From NCBI GenBank assembly GCA_964398215.1, contig CAYNNP010000125.1, positions 1-18,961 of the forward strand: a stretch of 18,961 nt of DNA, in the 5' to 3' direction. The notes beneath the pieces were generated by a model. It did no database searches and had not been told where the DNA came from. It saw only the letters and a list, made by a program, of their open reading frames with translations. Positions 7,572 to 16,500 of the stretch are shown one piece after another (position 1 is the first letter of the stretch; the number at the start of each line of letters is the position of its first letter). Source of the DNA: CAYNNP01 sp964398215. Lineage in GTDB: Bacteria; Planctomycetota; Planctomycetia; Pirellulales; Pirellulaceae. The position numbers and the translations under genes were made by a program.

Positions 7572-8102
7572 ATGCAAAACTTTGAGTCCTTTCGTGCGAC
7601 CTTCGACGATGGGGTTGCAGAAGGCGATCGATTCTTGGCGCTGATGACTGAGATTTCTCCGGCTCGCTCCGATCACTGTTCACAGTTTTCGTCGCCTGAC
7701 AAAATGAAACCAATCTTTGACTATTTGGTAACACGGTCGCAGCGATATGCGTACCCGTATGTCGAGGGCTTTTTGTCTCGCGTGATCAAACCCGAAGAAT
7801 TCGATGCAAAAATCATTACGCTTTGGGGCGCAGACGAATTCATCGAAAACCAATCACAGTACGCTCCGGTCTGTGAGTTCACCGACGATCTGCAAATCGT
7901 TCAGTTTGGCTATGTCACAGGAGATGGTGATGCTTGGTGTCTGGACCTAAAGAACCAAGAAATCATTTGCATCTCGCCGGCGGCAGATGGCAGTAGCGAC
8001 GATGCTGCTCGACGTGACAAGTACGGTGTCTTTCCAGCGTTTGATTACTTGACGTCATACCTGCGAACGGATGCCGAGCGCCGCGGTTGGTTGCCGCGAT
8101 AG
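7572..8102 (+). CDS. SUKH (SMI1/KNR4)-like protein
   Basis: This soluble 176-residue protein has no signal peptide or membrane segment. The middle shows a pattern close to the SUKH superfamily: IITLWGADEFIENQ (81-94), then LQIVQFGYVTGDGDAWCLDL (107-126), where a G-D-G-D run precedes a hydrophobic strand ending in Asp, and IICISPAADG (131-140). The end, PAFDYLTSYL (155-164), fits the closing helix of that fold. SUKH proteins often act as immunity proteins to secreted toxins or as stand-alone regulators; no toxin gene is adjacent. It starts 33 nt after the phosphohexomutase stop, suggesting co-transcription, and ends 23 nt before the convergent SecA-like gene. Family assignment rests on pattern recall and is moderate; it could be an uncharacterised hypothetical protein. 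Confidence 0.55.
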   Translation: MQNFESFRATFDDGVAEGDRFLALMTEISPARSDHCSQFSSPDKMKPIFDYLVTRSQRYAYPYVEGFLSRVIKPEEFDAKIITLWGADEFIENQSQYAPVCEFTDDLQIVQFGYVTGDGDAWCLDLKNQEIICISPAADGSSDDAARRDKYGVFPAFDYLTSYLRTDAERRGWLPR

Positions 8103-8125
8103 CAGTATTTAGAGCGCGACTATGG

Positions 8126-10033
8126 TTACTTGGCCATCGTTTCGAGTGCTTCCTCGAGCCAAGTTTCGCGTTTGAACATCTGGCGGCGAAGTTCTGCGTG
8201 CTTGCGTTCAACTCGTTGTTGCAGCGTGCGAATCTCATGCGAAAGATCGATTTGAACTTCGCCATTTTCATCTGCCAACCGATGAATGTAGCTTACCAGC
8301 CAATGTGCATGACGAGCGATCAAATCATCCTCTGCGCTAACAAACATTTGACTCGCACCCGGATCGCCTTGTCGTGACGCACGTCCAATCAGCTGCCGGT
8401 CTACTCTGGCTGAGTAATCAGGATCACTGACAATGACATACAGGCCGCCGAGTTCACGAACACCTTCACCAAGTTTGATATCGGTGCCTCGCCCCGCCAT
8501 ATTCGTGGCAATCGTGATCGCTCCAGCCTTGCCGCTTTCAGCGACCAAATCGGCTTCGTCAGCGTCCTGTTTGCCATTGAGCACTTGGACCGGCAGGTCA
8601 CTTATCAGCGATGCGATCAATTCGCTTTTATCAATCGTGCGAGTCCCAACCAAGATCGGCTGGCCAGTTTCGTGAAGCTGGCGGACTGTATCGGCGATCG
8701 CAGCGAGTTTCGATTGATTGGTGTCAAAACACCGCATGGGTTCGGTAAGTCGCGGGCACGGCTTGTTGGTTGGGATCACGGCGACTGGCAGCCGATAGAC
8801 ACGGCGGAGCTCACGTTGGGCGTCGGCTGCCGTTCCTGTCATACCGCAAAGATTTGCATACAGCCGAAAGTACTGCTGGCGTGAGATACGGGCGACGGAT
8901 GAATTTTCATCCGAGATAGTAACGTTCTCTTTCGCTTCTACGGCCTGATGTAATCCTTCGCTCCAACTGCGGTCCTCGAAGATACGGCCCGTGCTAGAGT
9001 CAACCATTCGGACTTTGTCATCACGGATGATGTACTGCTCGTCTACGGAAAAGAAGTTCTGGGCGATGATTGCCTGTTCAACGTACTTTGGCCATGCGCG
9101 GGACAGTTGTCCTCGTACGCCTTGGGTCAGAGCTGCGTCGATGCGATCGGCACCCGACTGGGTTAGCGACACGGTCCGAGTCGCTGGATTGATGACGTAG
9201 TCTTGCTGGCGATCAAGCTCACTTGCGATTGCTTTGGCGGTCAAGAACGGTAGCGGTGCGGGATGCGGGCGATCAATCGATGATGACAATACCAGCGGTG
9301 TGGTTGCGTCATCGATCATCACACTGTCAGCTTCATCGACGATGGCACAAAAGCGATCACGCTGCATCTGAGGCGTCGTTTTCGTTTCTCTGTTGTGGTA
9401 GTTTCGCCGCAAACGCTGACCGAGCTTTGGTTTTTGTTCATTGATCAACGTCAGCTGGTCGCGCAAGTAGTCAAAACCAAACTCGTAGCCAGGCCCGTAG
9501 GTTATATCGGCGAGATAGGCGGCCTGTTTTTCCTGCGGAGACATCTCGCGATCAAGCAAGCTGACGCTAACGCCCAGTTGTTCCAGCAACGGTTTCACGA
9601 TCTCGTGATCCCGCTCGGCCAAGTAGGCATTCGTGGTCATGAAGTGAACACCTTGACCTTGCAGCGACCGCACAAAGCAGACGATCGATCCAACGTAAGT
9701 CTTGCCTTCGCCCGTTTTCATCTCCGCGATTTCATTCTTCAGCATCGCGACGGAGGCTTGGAGCTGAACGTCATAGTAGCGGATACCGGCGGCGCGGTAG
9801 GCCGCTTCATCGATCAATGAAAGTGCGGTCGCAACCGTTTTCGGCGGCATCCCTTCGCTCATCTCCGATTTGAGCTGGACAACCAGTTCACATAACTCGG
9901 CCGGCGTATGGTTTGCCAATCGTTTCTCATGCCTCGAATCTTTGACCTGCGCGAGCGCGTCGCTGAATGACAGACACTGGGAGGTGACGACGGCACCGCC
10001 GAATTTCAAGCCGCTGAGGATGGAGTCGAGCAT
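8126..10033 (-). CDS. SecA-like preprotein translocase ATPase, C-terminally short
   Basis: This is a SecA-family motor, 635 residues against about 900 for housekeeping SecA. The motor core is well kept: MKTGEGKT (Walker A, 105-112), FDYLRD (187-192), VDEADSVMIDDATTPLV (Walker B region, 232-248), a short preprotein cross-linking region, VDSSTGRIFEDRSWSEGLHQ (344-363), LCGMTGTA (395-402), NMAGRGTDI (511-519) and RVDRQLIGRASRQGDPG (543-559), which carries the arginine-finger segment. The protein ends about 75 residues later in a charged helix (LQQRVERKHAELRRQMFKRE) that resembles the start of the scaffold helix. The helical wing, two-helix finger and Cys-rich zinc tail are absent. There is no room for them: the convergent gene ends 23 nt away. 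The gene begins 80 nt after the TolC-like gene on the same strand, so they probably form an operon. It is best viewed as an accessory SecA; its channel partner and substrate are inferred only. Confidence 0.85.
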   Translation of the reverse strand: MLDSILSGLKFGGAVVTSQCLSFSDALAQVKDSRHEKRLANHTPAELCELVVQLKSEMSEGMPPKTVATALSLIDEAAYRAAGIRYYDVQLQASVAMLKNEIAEMKTGEGKTYVGSIVCFVRSLQGQGVHFMTTNAYLAERDHEIVKPLLEQLGVSVSLLDREMSPQEKQAAYLADITYGPGYEFGFDYLRDQLTLINEQKPKLGQRLRRNYHNRETKTTPQMQRDRFCAIVDEADSVMIDDATTPLVLSSSIDRPHPAPLPFLTAKAIASELDRQQDYVINPATRTVSLTQSGADRIDAALTQGVRGQLSRAWPKYVEQAIIAQNFFSVDEQYIIRDDKVRMVDSSTGRIFEDRSWSEGLHQAVEAKENVTISDENSSVARISRQQYFRLYANLCGMTGTAADAQRELRRVYRLPVAVIPTNKPCPRLTEPMRCFDTNQSKLAAIADTVRQLHETGQPILVGTRTIDKSELIASLISDLPVQVLNGKQDADEADLVAESGKAGAITIATNMAGRGTDIKLGEGVRELGGLYVIVSDPDYSARVDRQLIGRASRQGDPGASQMFVSAEDDLIARHAHWLVSYIHRLADENGEVQIDLSHEIRTLQQRVERKHAELRRQMFKRETWLEEALETMAK

Positions 10034-10100
10034 GTGCGGGTCTTTGAAAGTGTGGAAAACGCGGTGAAATTCAGGTTGAACATTGCGGCAAGTGGTTGCC

Positions 10101-10116
10101 TAGCCAGCAATGGCTA
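10101..10116 (-). other. Small hairpin over the TolC-like gene stop codon
   Basis: TAGCCA (10101-10106) and TGGCTA (10111-10116) form a perfect 6-bp stem with a 4-nt loop; on the coding strand it includes the TAG stop at 10116-10114. It precedes the SecA-like start by about 70 nt and might affect read-through or mRNA processing between the two genes. It could also be chance. Confidence 0.25.
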
Positions 10117-13100
10117 TGGGATTTCAAAGTCGTCGACAGAGTCAACTTTGACGTCTGTGAACTCTTCGATGGGTGCGTTTTCAAGGTAGTCCGCAATCGT
10201 GTCTTTTGCCGGAACTTCTTTTTCGACTGGTTGCACGATTGAGTCGATGGCCTCGGCAGAATGCCCTTTCTTGAAATCAATTTTCTGCAGTCCATGCTCG
10301 CTGCCACGATGCATTTTGATGCCTTCTGTTTTCAAAAGCGTCCCAAGTGCTCGTTTCAAGTTAACCATCGACATTGCATAGTTGACTTGAGTTTGAGCAA
10401 AATTGGATTCTTCTGCGGCAAGGCGGTCGTGTGCTTCCAAAATGTCTTCTAGCAGGTAGCTGGCACTTCGGTCATCGCCGGGCAACAGTTCCCAGCGTTT
10501 TTGAAAGTACTGCAAATCCACGACGTTTGCTTTCATCGCTTCATGACGCGCGGTCATTTCTTTGTACGACGTTTCGACTTCGCGAACTGCGATTTCGACT
10601 TCCGACATCAATTCTTCGACGTTGTATTGAAACTGTCGAATCGCTTGCCGCATTTCCAAACGCCGGCGTGAATGACGATTCTTTGCTGCTCGATTGCCGA
10701 TCGGAATCTCGTACCGCAAACCAACCGAATAGCTTGGTTCTCCTTTGCTGAACGAATCTACCCAGGCTTGTCCGATGTCATTGTCGCCTCGGATGCCTGT
10801 GAGATACGTTTCTAGGAACATGTCCAAAATTGGCATCAATTCGTTCTGCGCGACGGACAAGCGCAAGCCGGCTGCGCGGATTTCTTGGATCGCCTGGTCA
10901 ATTTCCGTACGACCCTTCAAAGCCTGTGCCATCGCGTCTCGGATGTTGATCTGTGTCCAATCCGCACGCGGCATTTCCTGTGGAATGACTTCGATGTTTT
11001 GCCCATAGAGCGTTGGATCATTGACCAAGCCGCGAAGCGTTGATTCGATGTTTCGGACGTTGGTTTGCGAACGAATTAGCGATGATTTGCGCGACGAAAC
11101 GGCTGCCCGAGCACGTGCGATTTGGTTGGCGACTGCGTCAACACCACGGCGTTGCTCCAGTTCCGCCAGGATTCTTTGACCACGGTCAAAGTGCCTTTGT
11201 CGCTGATGCAGCCGTGCACGTTCAAGGTACAACTGCCAGTAAGTTTCCGTTACATCGACGACGTAGTTTTGCAGCTGGGCGTTGACGTCATCCCATGATC
11301 GACGGTGATCGATTTTTGCCAGCATAACAACGCTGGTGTTGTACGCTTGGCCGCGACCTTGCAACAAAGGCTGTGATACGTTCAGAGTCAGCCGAGCGTT
11401 TCCCTGGTTCCTTGGATCAATGAAATCGGAGTTATTGTTCAGCAAACCTACTTGCTGGGCAATCTGCAGTTGGGCACCCGAACGCGTCCGCCGCGAGAGT
11501 CCACCTGAGAGAGTGAAGTCGTTTTCACGGAATCGATCCGATCCGCCAGGGCCAACGGTTAGCTGATTTCCGACCGGTTCACTTGTCCGATTGAATCGTG
11601 TTTCCAAGAATCGCGTTGTGTCAAACTCTGCATCGGCTTCGGTCACTGCACGTTCGCGGATCAAAGGTGAATCCGAGAGTGCTTTGACGAATTTTGAATT
11701 TGCCAAGGCACGAACCAATAACGATTCGATGGTCAGTTCCACACGTGTTGAATCGGGCCGCATTTGATTTGCAACATTTCCATACCACCAAGCCTTCAGT
11801 GTGCCGGGACCACCGTGTGCACCAACAATTGGGTTACCGTCCAATTCGCTCGCGAGGCCGACGTAGGGCCGCATGTAACGTAGCCCATAAGGCGCGATCA
11901 CAGACTTGACGGCGCCGAGACCAAGATCGACTTGCTCGGCGTGATTTTGTTGTTGCCAGTCCATGACTTTTCCCAGCGGCATGGTATTCGTTACCGGTGG
12001 AGGCGTGACAATCACCGGGTTTGAGGCAAAAGTTGGGGATGGAAGTACACCTTGTGGCGGCACACGTGAAGCTGCCAGGCGGGCACGCGTCTGTGTTTGT
12101 TCCTGCTGGTAAGTTTGGCTTGAAAGTGGACTTTGGTTGCTTTCTGTCCAGAATCTGACCGTTTCATCTGGCGACGACAACGGTGCTGGTGGTGTGACAG
12201 CTGATGGCTGACTTTGTGGTTGAATTGTTCGTCTTGACGAAAACGATCTTGGGCGCCGAACAGGAATATTCGGTGCGATGCCTGCGGCGCTTGGTTGTCT
12301 TGACGGCTGTGCGTACACATCATTGGGCGTCTGACGCTGGATTGGCTGTGCCGCGACTAGGTCTTCGACAGGCGATTGAACAAGACTGGATGCGGGCACC
12401 AAAACGCTGCGATTTTCGTTGATGGGGTACTGTGGATTGCTGGCATTCCGCGGCGCCGGGTCCGTTGGCGCAGTAACAGCAGCGCGGGGCTGTGTTGGCG
12501 CAGTAACNNNNNNNNNNNNNNNNNNNNNNNNNNNNNNNNNNNNNNNNNNNNNNNNNNNNNNNNNNNNNNNNNNNNNNNNNNNNNNNNNNNNNNNNNNNNN
12601 NNNNNNNGGAGCAGGCTGAATCGCTGGGACTTGGGGCTGAGTGTTAGGTACAGTCTGGGCCGGAGCGGGCTGCACGTTAGCGATTGGCGGCGCCGGAACG
12701 ACGACAGGTTGCTCAGCAACAGGGGCCTGAGTTTGGCTTGCATTGACAAGAGGTTTCACGGTAGAAACGACTGGCAACTGCTGAAGCGGAGAGAGCGTTG
12801 GTGCGTAGTCGGTTGGCATCGGCGCGGGGTCAGACGCGGCCGCAACAGGGGCGGGCGCCGGGGCGGGGACGACCGCAATTGGGGCAGGGGTACTCAGGGG
12901 AGCTTGTGAGGAAGGCGTTGGTCGTGCTGCCGAAGATTCGATCTCGTCGCGTACCTTTTGCAAAACGCTCGGTGGTGGATTGAAGACACCGGTGCCACTG
13001 ACCAAGCGGACATTTTCGTCAGCAATTGGGGTCTGTTTCGCAGCCTTTTCGGTTCGCTTTGGTGCTTCGGTCAAGGCAACGTCAGCGGGCGTTTCGGCAG

Positions 13101-13245
13101 TGCCCTTTTTCGCATCAATTCGAGTGTCAATTTCGATTGCTTGAGCAATCATCGGATCAACTGATCTCACCTCAGGGTTAGCGCATCCGGCTGCTAGAAG
13201 TAGCAGGAGTGGCAAAACCGGAATCGAGAATGATATCTTTTGCAT
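10114..13245 (-). CDS. TolC-family outer membrane channel lipoprotein with long Pro/Ala-rich N-terminus
   Basis: This is an outer membrane factor of the TolC/OEP family. From ATG 13245 it begins MQKISFSIPVLPLLLLLAAGC: a lipoprotein signal peptide with lipobox LAAG-C (Cys 21), so the mature protein should be lipid-anchored. Residues 22 to about 490 are an unusual extension rich in Pro, Ala, Gln, Ser and Thr, with only one folded-looking part near its end (GLRYMRPYVGLASELDGN, about 430-450). The TolC core starts near RVELTIESLLVRALAN (residue 500) and shows LTLNVSQPLLQGRG, DVTETYWQLYLERARLHQRQ and the second-repeat RALGTLLKTEG. An acidic tail closes it. A 100-N gap (12508-12607) lies in the extension; the frame is open on both sides. 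Further starts exist upstream (ATG 13263, ATG 13278, GTG 13335), but 13245 gives the cleanest signal peptide. The SecA-like gene follows after 80 nt. Efflux versus protein export cannot be decided from sequence. Confidence 0.82.
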   Translation of the reverse strand: MQKISFSIPVLPLLLLLAAGCANPEVRSVDPMIAQAIEIDTRIDAKKGTAETPADVALTEAPKRTEKAAKQTPIADENVRLVSGTGVFNPPPSVLQKVRDEIESSAARPTPSSQAPLSTPAPIAVVPAPAPAPVAAASDPAPMPTDYAPTLSPLQQLPVVSTVKPLVNASQTQAPVAEQPVVVPAPPIANVQPAPAQTVPNTQPQVPAIQPAXXXXXXXXXXXXXXXXXXXXXXXXXXXXXXXXXXVTAPTQPRAAVTAPTDPAPRNASNPQYPINENRSVLVPASSLVQSPVEDLVAAQPIQRQTPNDVYAQPSRQPSAAGIAPNIPVRRPRSFSSRRTIQPQSQPSAVTPPAPLSSPDETVRFWTESNQSPLSSQTYQQEQTQTRARLAASRVPPQGVLPSPTFASNPVIVTPPPVTNTMPLGKVMDWQQQNHAEQVDLGLGAVKSVIAPYGLRYMRPYVGLASELDGNPIVGAHGGPGTLKAWWYGNVANQMRPDSTRVELTIESLLVRALANSKFVKALSDSPLIRERAVTEADAEFDTTRFLETRFNRTSEPVGNQLTVGPGGSDRFRENDFTLSGGLSRRTRSGAQLQIAQQVGLLNNNSDFIDPRNQGNARLTLNVSQPLLQGRGQAYNTSVVMLAKIDHRRSWDDVNAQLQNYVVDVTETYWQLYLERARLHQRQRHFDRGQRILAELEQRRGVDAVANQIARARAAVSSRKSSLIRSQTNVRNIESTLRGLVNDPTLYGQNIEVIPQEMPRADWTQINIRDAMAQALKGRTEIDQAIQEIRAAGLRLSVAQNELMPILDMFLETYLTGIRGDNDIGQAWVDSFSKGEPSYSVGLRYEIPIGNRAAKNRHSRRRLEMRQAIRQFQYNVEELMSEVEIAVREVETSYKEMTARHEAMKANVVDLQYFQKRWELLPGDDRSASYLLEDILEAHDRLAAEESNFAQTQVNYAMSMVNLKRALGTLLKTEGIKMHRGSEHGLQKIDFKKGHSAEAIDSIVQPVEKEVPAKDTIADYLENAPIEEFTDVKVDSVDDFEIP
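12464..12507. repeat. 30-nt tandem repeat abutting an assembly gap
   Basis: The string gttggcgcagtaac occurs at 12464-12477 and again at 12494-12507, a period of 30 nt. In the minus-strand protein this gives a 10-residue repeat, VTAPTQPRAA then VTAPT. The second copy ends exactly where the Ns begin, so the gap probably holds more copies of the unit. Confidence 0.7.
12508..12607. other. Assembly gap of 100 N
   Basis: Exactly 100 Ns lie within the TolC-like gene. The round number is the usual placeholder for a gap of unknown length, so the true length of the Pro/Ala-rich linker is unknown. Because the frame is open on both sides with 100 Ns, an intact gene requires the true gap length to leave remainder 1 when divided by 3. 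Confidence 0.98.
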
Positions 13246-13559
13246 TACGTAATTTGTGCGCATAGCGGACAAGAGCATGACCTTGCGGTTTATTCGGATG
13301 CGCGAAGCCTTGCTGGCCACCAAACTAATCGTCACAACCGTTAAATTTGGTCAGTGTTGATTCACTGATCGAAACAACCCGCAAACTCGGACATAGATAC
13401 TCATACCGCCTTGAATGCGCAAGTTTCCCATGCTTTCAAAAAGACTGAAGATTCCACCTGATCGGATAAGTCAACGCATAAACCGCGGAAACCGTGAACG
13501 TTGCATTCTATGCCGAATACCGAAAGTGGTTAATTGACTCATTTTCCCGCAAGCAAAGT
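13246..13559. promoter_or_regulatory. Divergent spacer with inverted repeat
   Basis: These 314 nt separate the TolC-like gene (minus) from the giant surface protein gene (plus) and should hold both promoters. TCAGTG (13351-13356) and CACTGA (13363-13368) form a perfect inverted repeat with a 6-nt spacer, the size of a dimeric regulator site. I see no convincing -35/-10 pairs and no RNA gene. The left end may partly be coding if the TolC-like gene starts further upstream (13263, 13278 or 13335). Confidence 0.3.
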
Positions 13560-16500
13560 ATGTTTGTTGGGGGATTGGACACTCTACGCCAATCAATTTT
13601 CGGTCATATGAAGCTGGATTCGTTATTGCCCAAATGGGCATCGTTGTTGGAAGAACGTGCGCGTAAGCTGCGCGAGAAATTCTTGTCATCAGGGGACTCA
13701 CCGCAACCGCGCAAGCTGAAAATCAGACAGCTTGAAGAACGCGTGATGATGAGTGCTGCGCCGATGGTAGCTGATACCGTCGATGCAGGAACCAATATTG
13801 AAGCCGAACAGGAAGGCCAGCTGGACGCGCCAACCATGGCGCAGTCGGCTGCTGTTTCGGCAAGTGGTGATCAGAACTTCGGCGAGGTTATGCTTGCAGA
13901 GCCGTTCGCCGAACTGGAGACAGCGCGCGAATTGGTGTTCATCGATTCGGCGGCGGCTGACTACGACGAGTTGATCGCCGACATTCTATCCAACGACGAT
14001 CCGACTCGATCCTTTGATATCTTTGTCTTGGATTCTGATAGTAGCGGCGTCAGTCAGATCAACGAAGTCCTATCACACTACTCCGATGTCGATGCGATCC
14101 ATTTGGTTTCGCACGCTGAAGATGGCAGAGTAAAACTTGGCAACGATTGGCTGGGTGCCGATACTCTGGCCGGCCATTCAGGGGATATCGCGCAGTGGGC
14201 AGACAGCCTGACATCGGGTGCCGACATTCTGATTTACGGATGCAATTTGGCGTCCAGTATCGAGGGAGTGGCATTTGTTGAAGCGATCGGCGCGCTGACC
14301 GGTGCGGATGTAGCCGCCAGCGATGACTTGACCGGACACGCTGATTTGGGCGGCGACTGGATTCTGGAATATGAATCCGGAGTCATCGATACTCAAATTG
14401 CATTTTCAACGCAGTTGCAGCAGGAGTGGAATTTCGTCTTGATGACCGGGTGGTCGATCAGTGGCGATGCGAGTGTTACCGAAGGGGATTCGGCGGTCTA
14501 CACGATCGAGCTGATTGATACGCTTTCGTTTGGCGAAACGGCGTCAATCGACATTGGGTTGACCAATGTGGATACAACCAGCGCCGACTACGAGGACTTT
14601 GTGGCGGCAGTGAATGCGGCGATTTCGTCGAATCCCGATTTGAGTTTTGACGGGACCACGCTGACGTTCGCGCCCACGTCTGGCTACACAGTTGAGTACG
14701 ATGAGACGGCCGGTGGATTCAACGATATTTCTGGAACCGGAACCAATTTGGGGATCGGCGACGAACAGAATACGTCTGCCAACATTGGGTTCGACTTCGA
14801 TTTCTATGGGACGACTCAAACCCAAGTTTTCGTTTCCGACAATGGCTACGTCACATTCGGAAGCGGAACGAACGAGTGGAATAACCAGGACTTTTCAAGC
14901 GGAACGGTCCTTGGTGGACGACCAGCGATCGCGGCCTACTGGGATGATTTCAATCCATCCGAGGCAGGCGACGTGTTCAGCCAGACATTGGGCACCGTTG
15001 GAAATCGAGAATTCATTGTGCAGTGGAATGATGTTCCATTCTTTGGCGGTGGCAGTACTGAAACCGGAACTTTCCAGTTGGTGCTCAAGGAAGCGACGGG
15101 CCAGATTGAATTCCACTACGACGATCTTGATTTCCAAGGGACTTCGCATGACGACGGCCGTTCGGCTACCGTCGCGATTCAAAGCGGAAGTGGACAAGCG
15201 ACACAGCATTCGTTCAATACGACTGGCGCCGTCGTCGCTGGTTCGAGCGTCACATTTTCACTCAATGATGGAACACTTTCACCATTGACGATTGACCTGG
15301 GGATCGTCGATGACCAATCGGTCGAATCCGCAGAAGATTTTCAAATCAGTCTGTCGAACGCGGTCGGTTCAGCGCTGACGGCTACCAACAGCGTCACAAC
15401 GACGATCAATGACAACGATTTGCCGCCAATCGCAACGGACAACCTGAACAGTGTTACAGAAGATTTGGTGTTAACAGCGTCAGGAAACGTGCTGACCGAC
15501 GACGACGGGTTCGGGGTTGATTTCGTCGACGAAACACTCGGAACGACTGAATTTGTCTTTGCGGATTTATTCGCTGATGGCGAAACACTTTCATCGCGTA
15601 CCGTCGACGGCATCACTACGAATTTTGCGTTTTCAGATCCCGATGGAATTAGTAGCACCGAGAGCTTTACGGCCCAAACAAATACATTCGGGGGCGAAGA
15701 TGGCTATGCAAGACTAACGCTCGATGCGCCCGCTGGTTTGGGTTCCAGCCGCGTTCTGTTGACAACGACTTTCAGTGAAGCTGTTGACAACTTTAGTTTT
15801 AGCTTTTTGGATTTTGATGACGGGATTCCCAACTGGGGCGACAATGCAACAGTCACTGCATTGAATGGCACAACCGCGGTCGGAGTCACTTTTACTCCCG
15901 TTGATCCGACTCAGCATACAATCAGTGGGAACACGATCACTAGTATTGGTGGTGGCGTATCATCGGCAACCGATCAGGCAAATATCCTGGTGCAAGCCGA
16001 TGGCCCAGTGACTGAAATCATCGTCGACTATGGATACGGTCCGCAAGTCACGAACGTGGACCCTTCGTTCCAGATTCTTGGAATCAGTAACTATACATGG
16101 GACCCAATCAACGTTCCCACGACGACCAGTTTTGCTGGCGAGATAGATCCGGGTGTAGATGTAGCTGGCACCTACGGCACCATCGATTGGAGTGCAGATG
16201 GCAACTACCTGTATACGCTGGACAATGCAAATCCAGCGGTCCAAGCGTTGACGACCGGCGAATTCTTGACCGAAGAATTCGAGTACACATTGACGGATTT
16301 CCGTGGTGACACCGATGTCGGTACGTTGACGATCACGATCAACGGTACGAACGATGCGCCGACTGTCGACTTGAACGATAGCGGGACAACGGCGGACCGA
16401 AGTTACCGTGACACGTTCACCGAAGGTGGTAGTCCCGTTTCTGTCACCGATAGCGACGCATCGATTTTTGATATCGACGATTCAACTTTCGTAGATCTCT

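Noticed and set aside
12376..12909. Plus-strand open frame across the N gap
   Set aside because: It exists only because Ns contain no stops and because the opposite coding strand is Pro/Ala-rich; no protein features.
14692..15288. Plus-strand 198-codon frame within the giant gene
   Set aside because: Shadow in another frame of the continuous giant reading frame.
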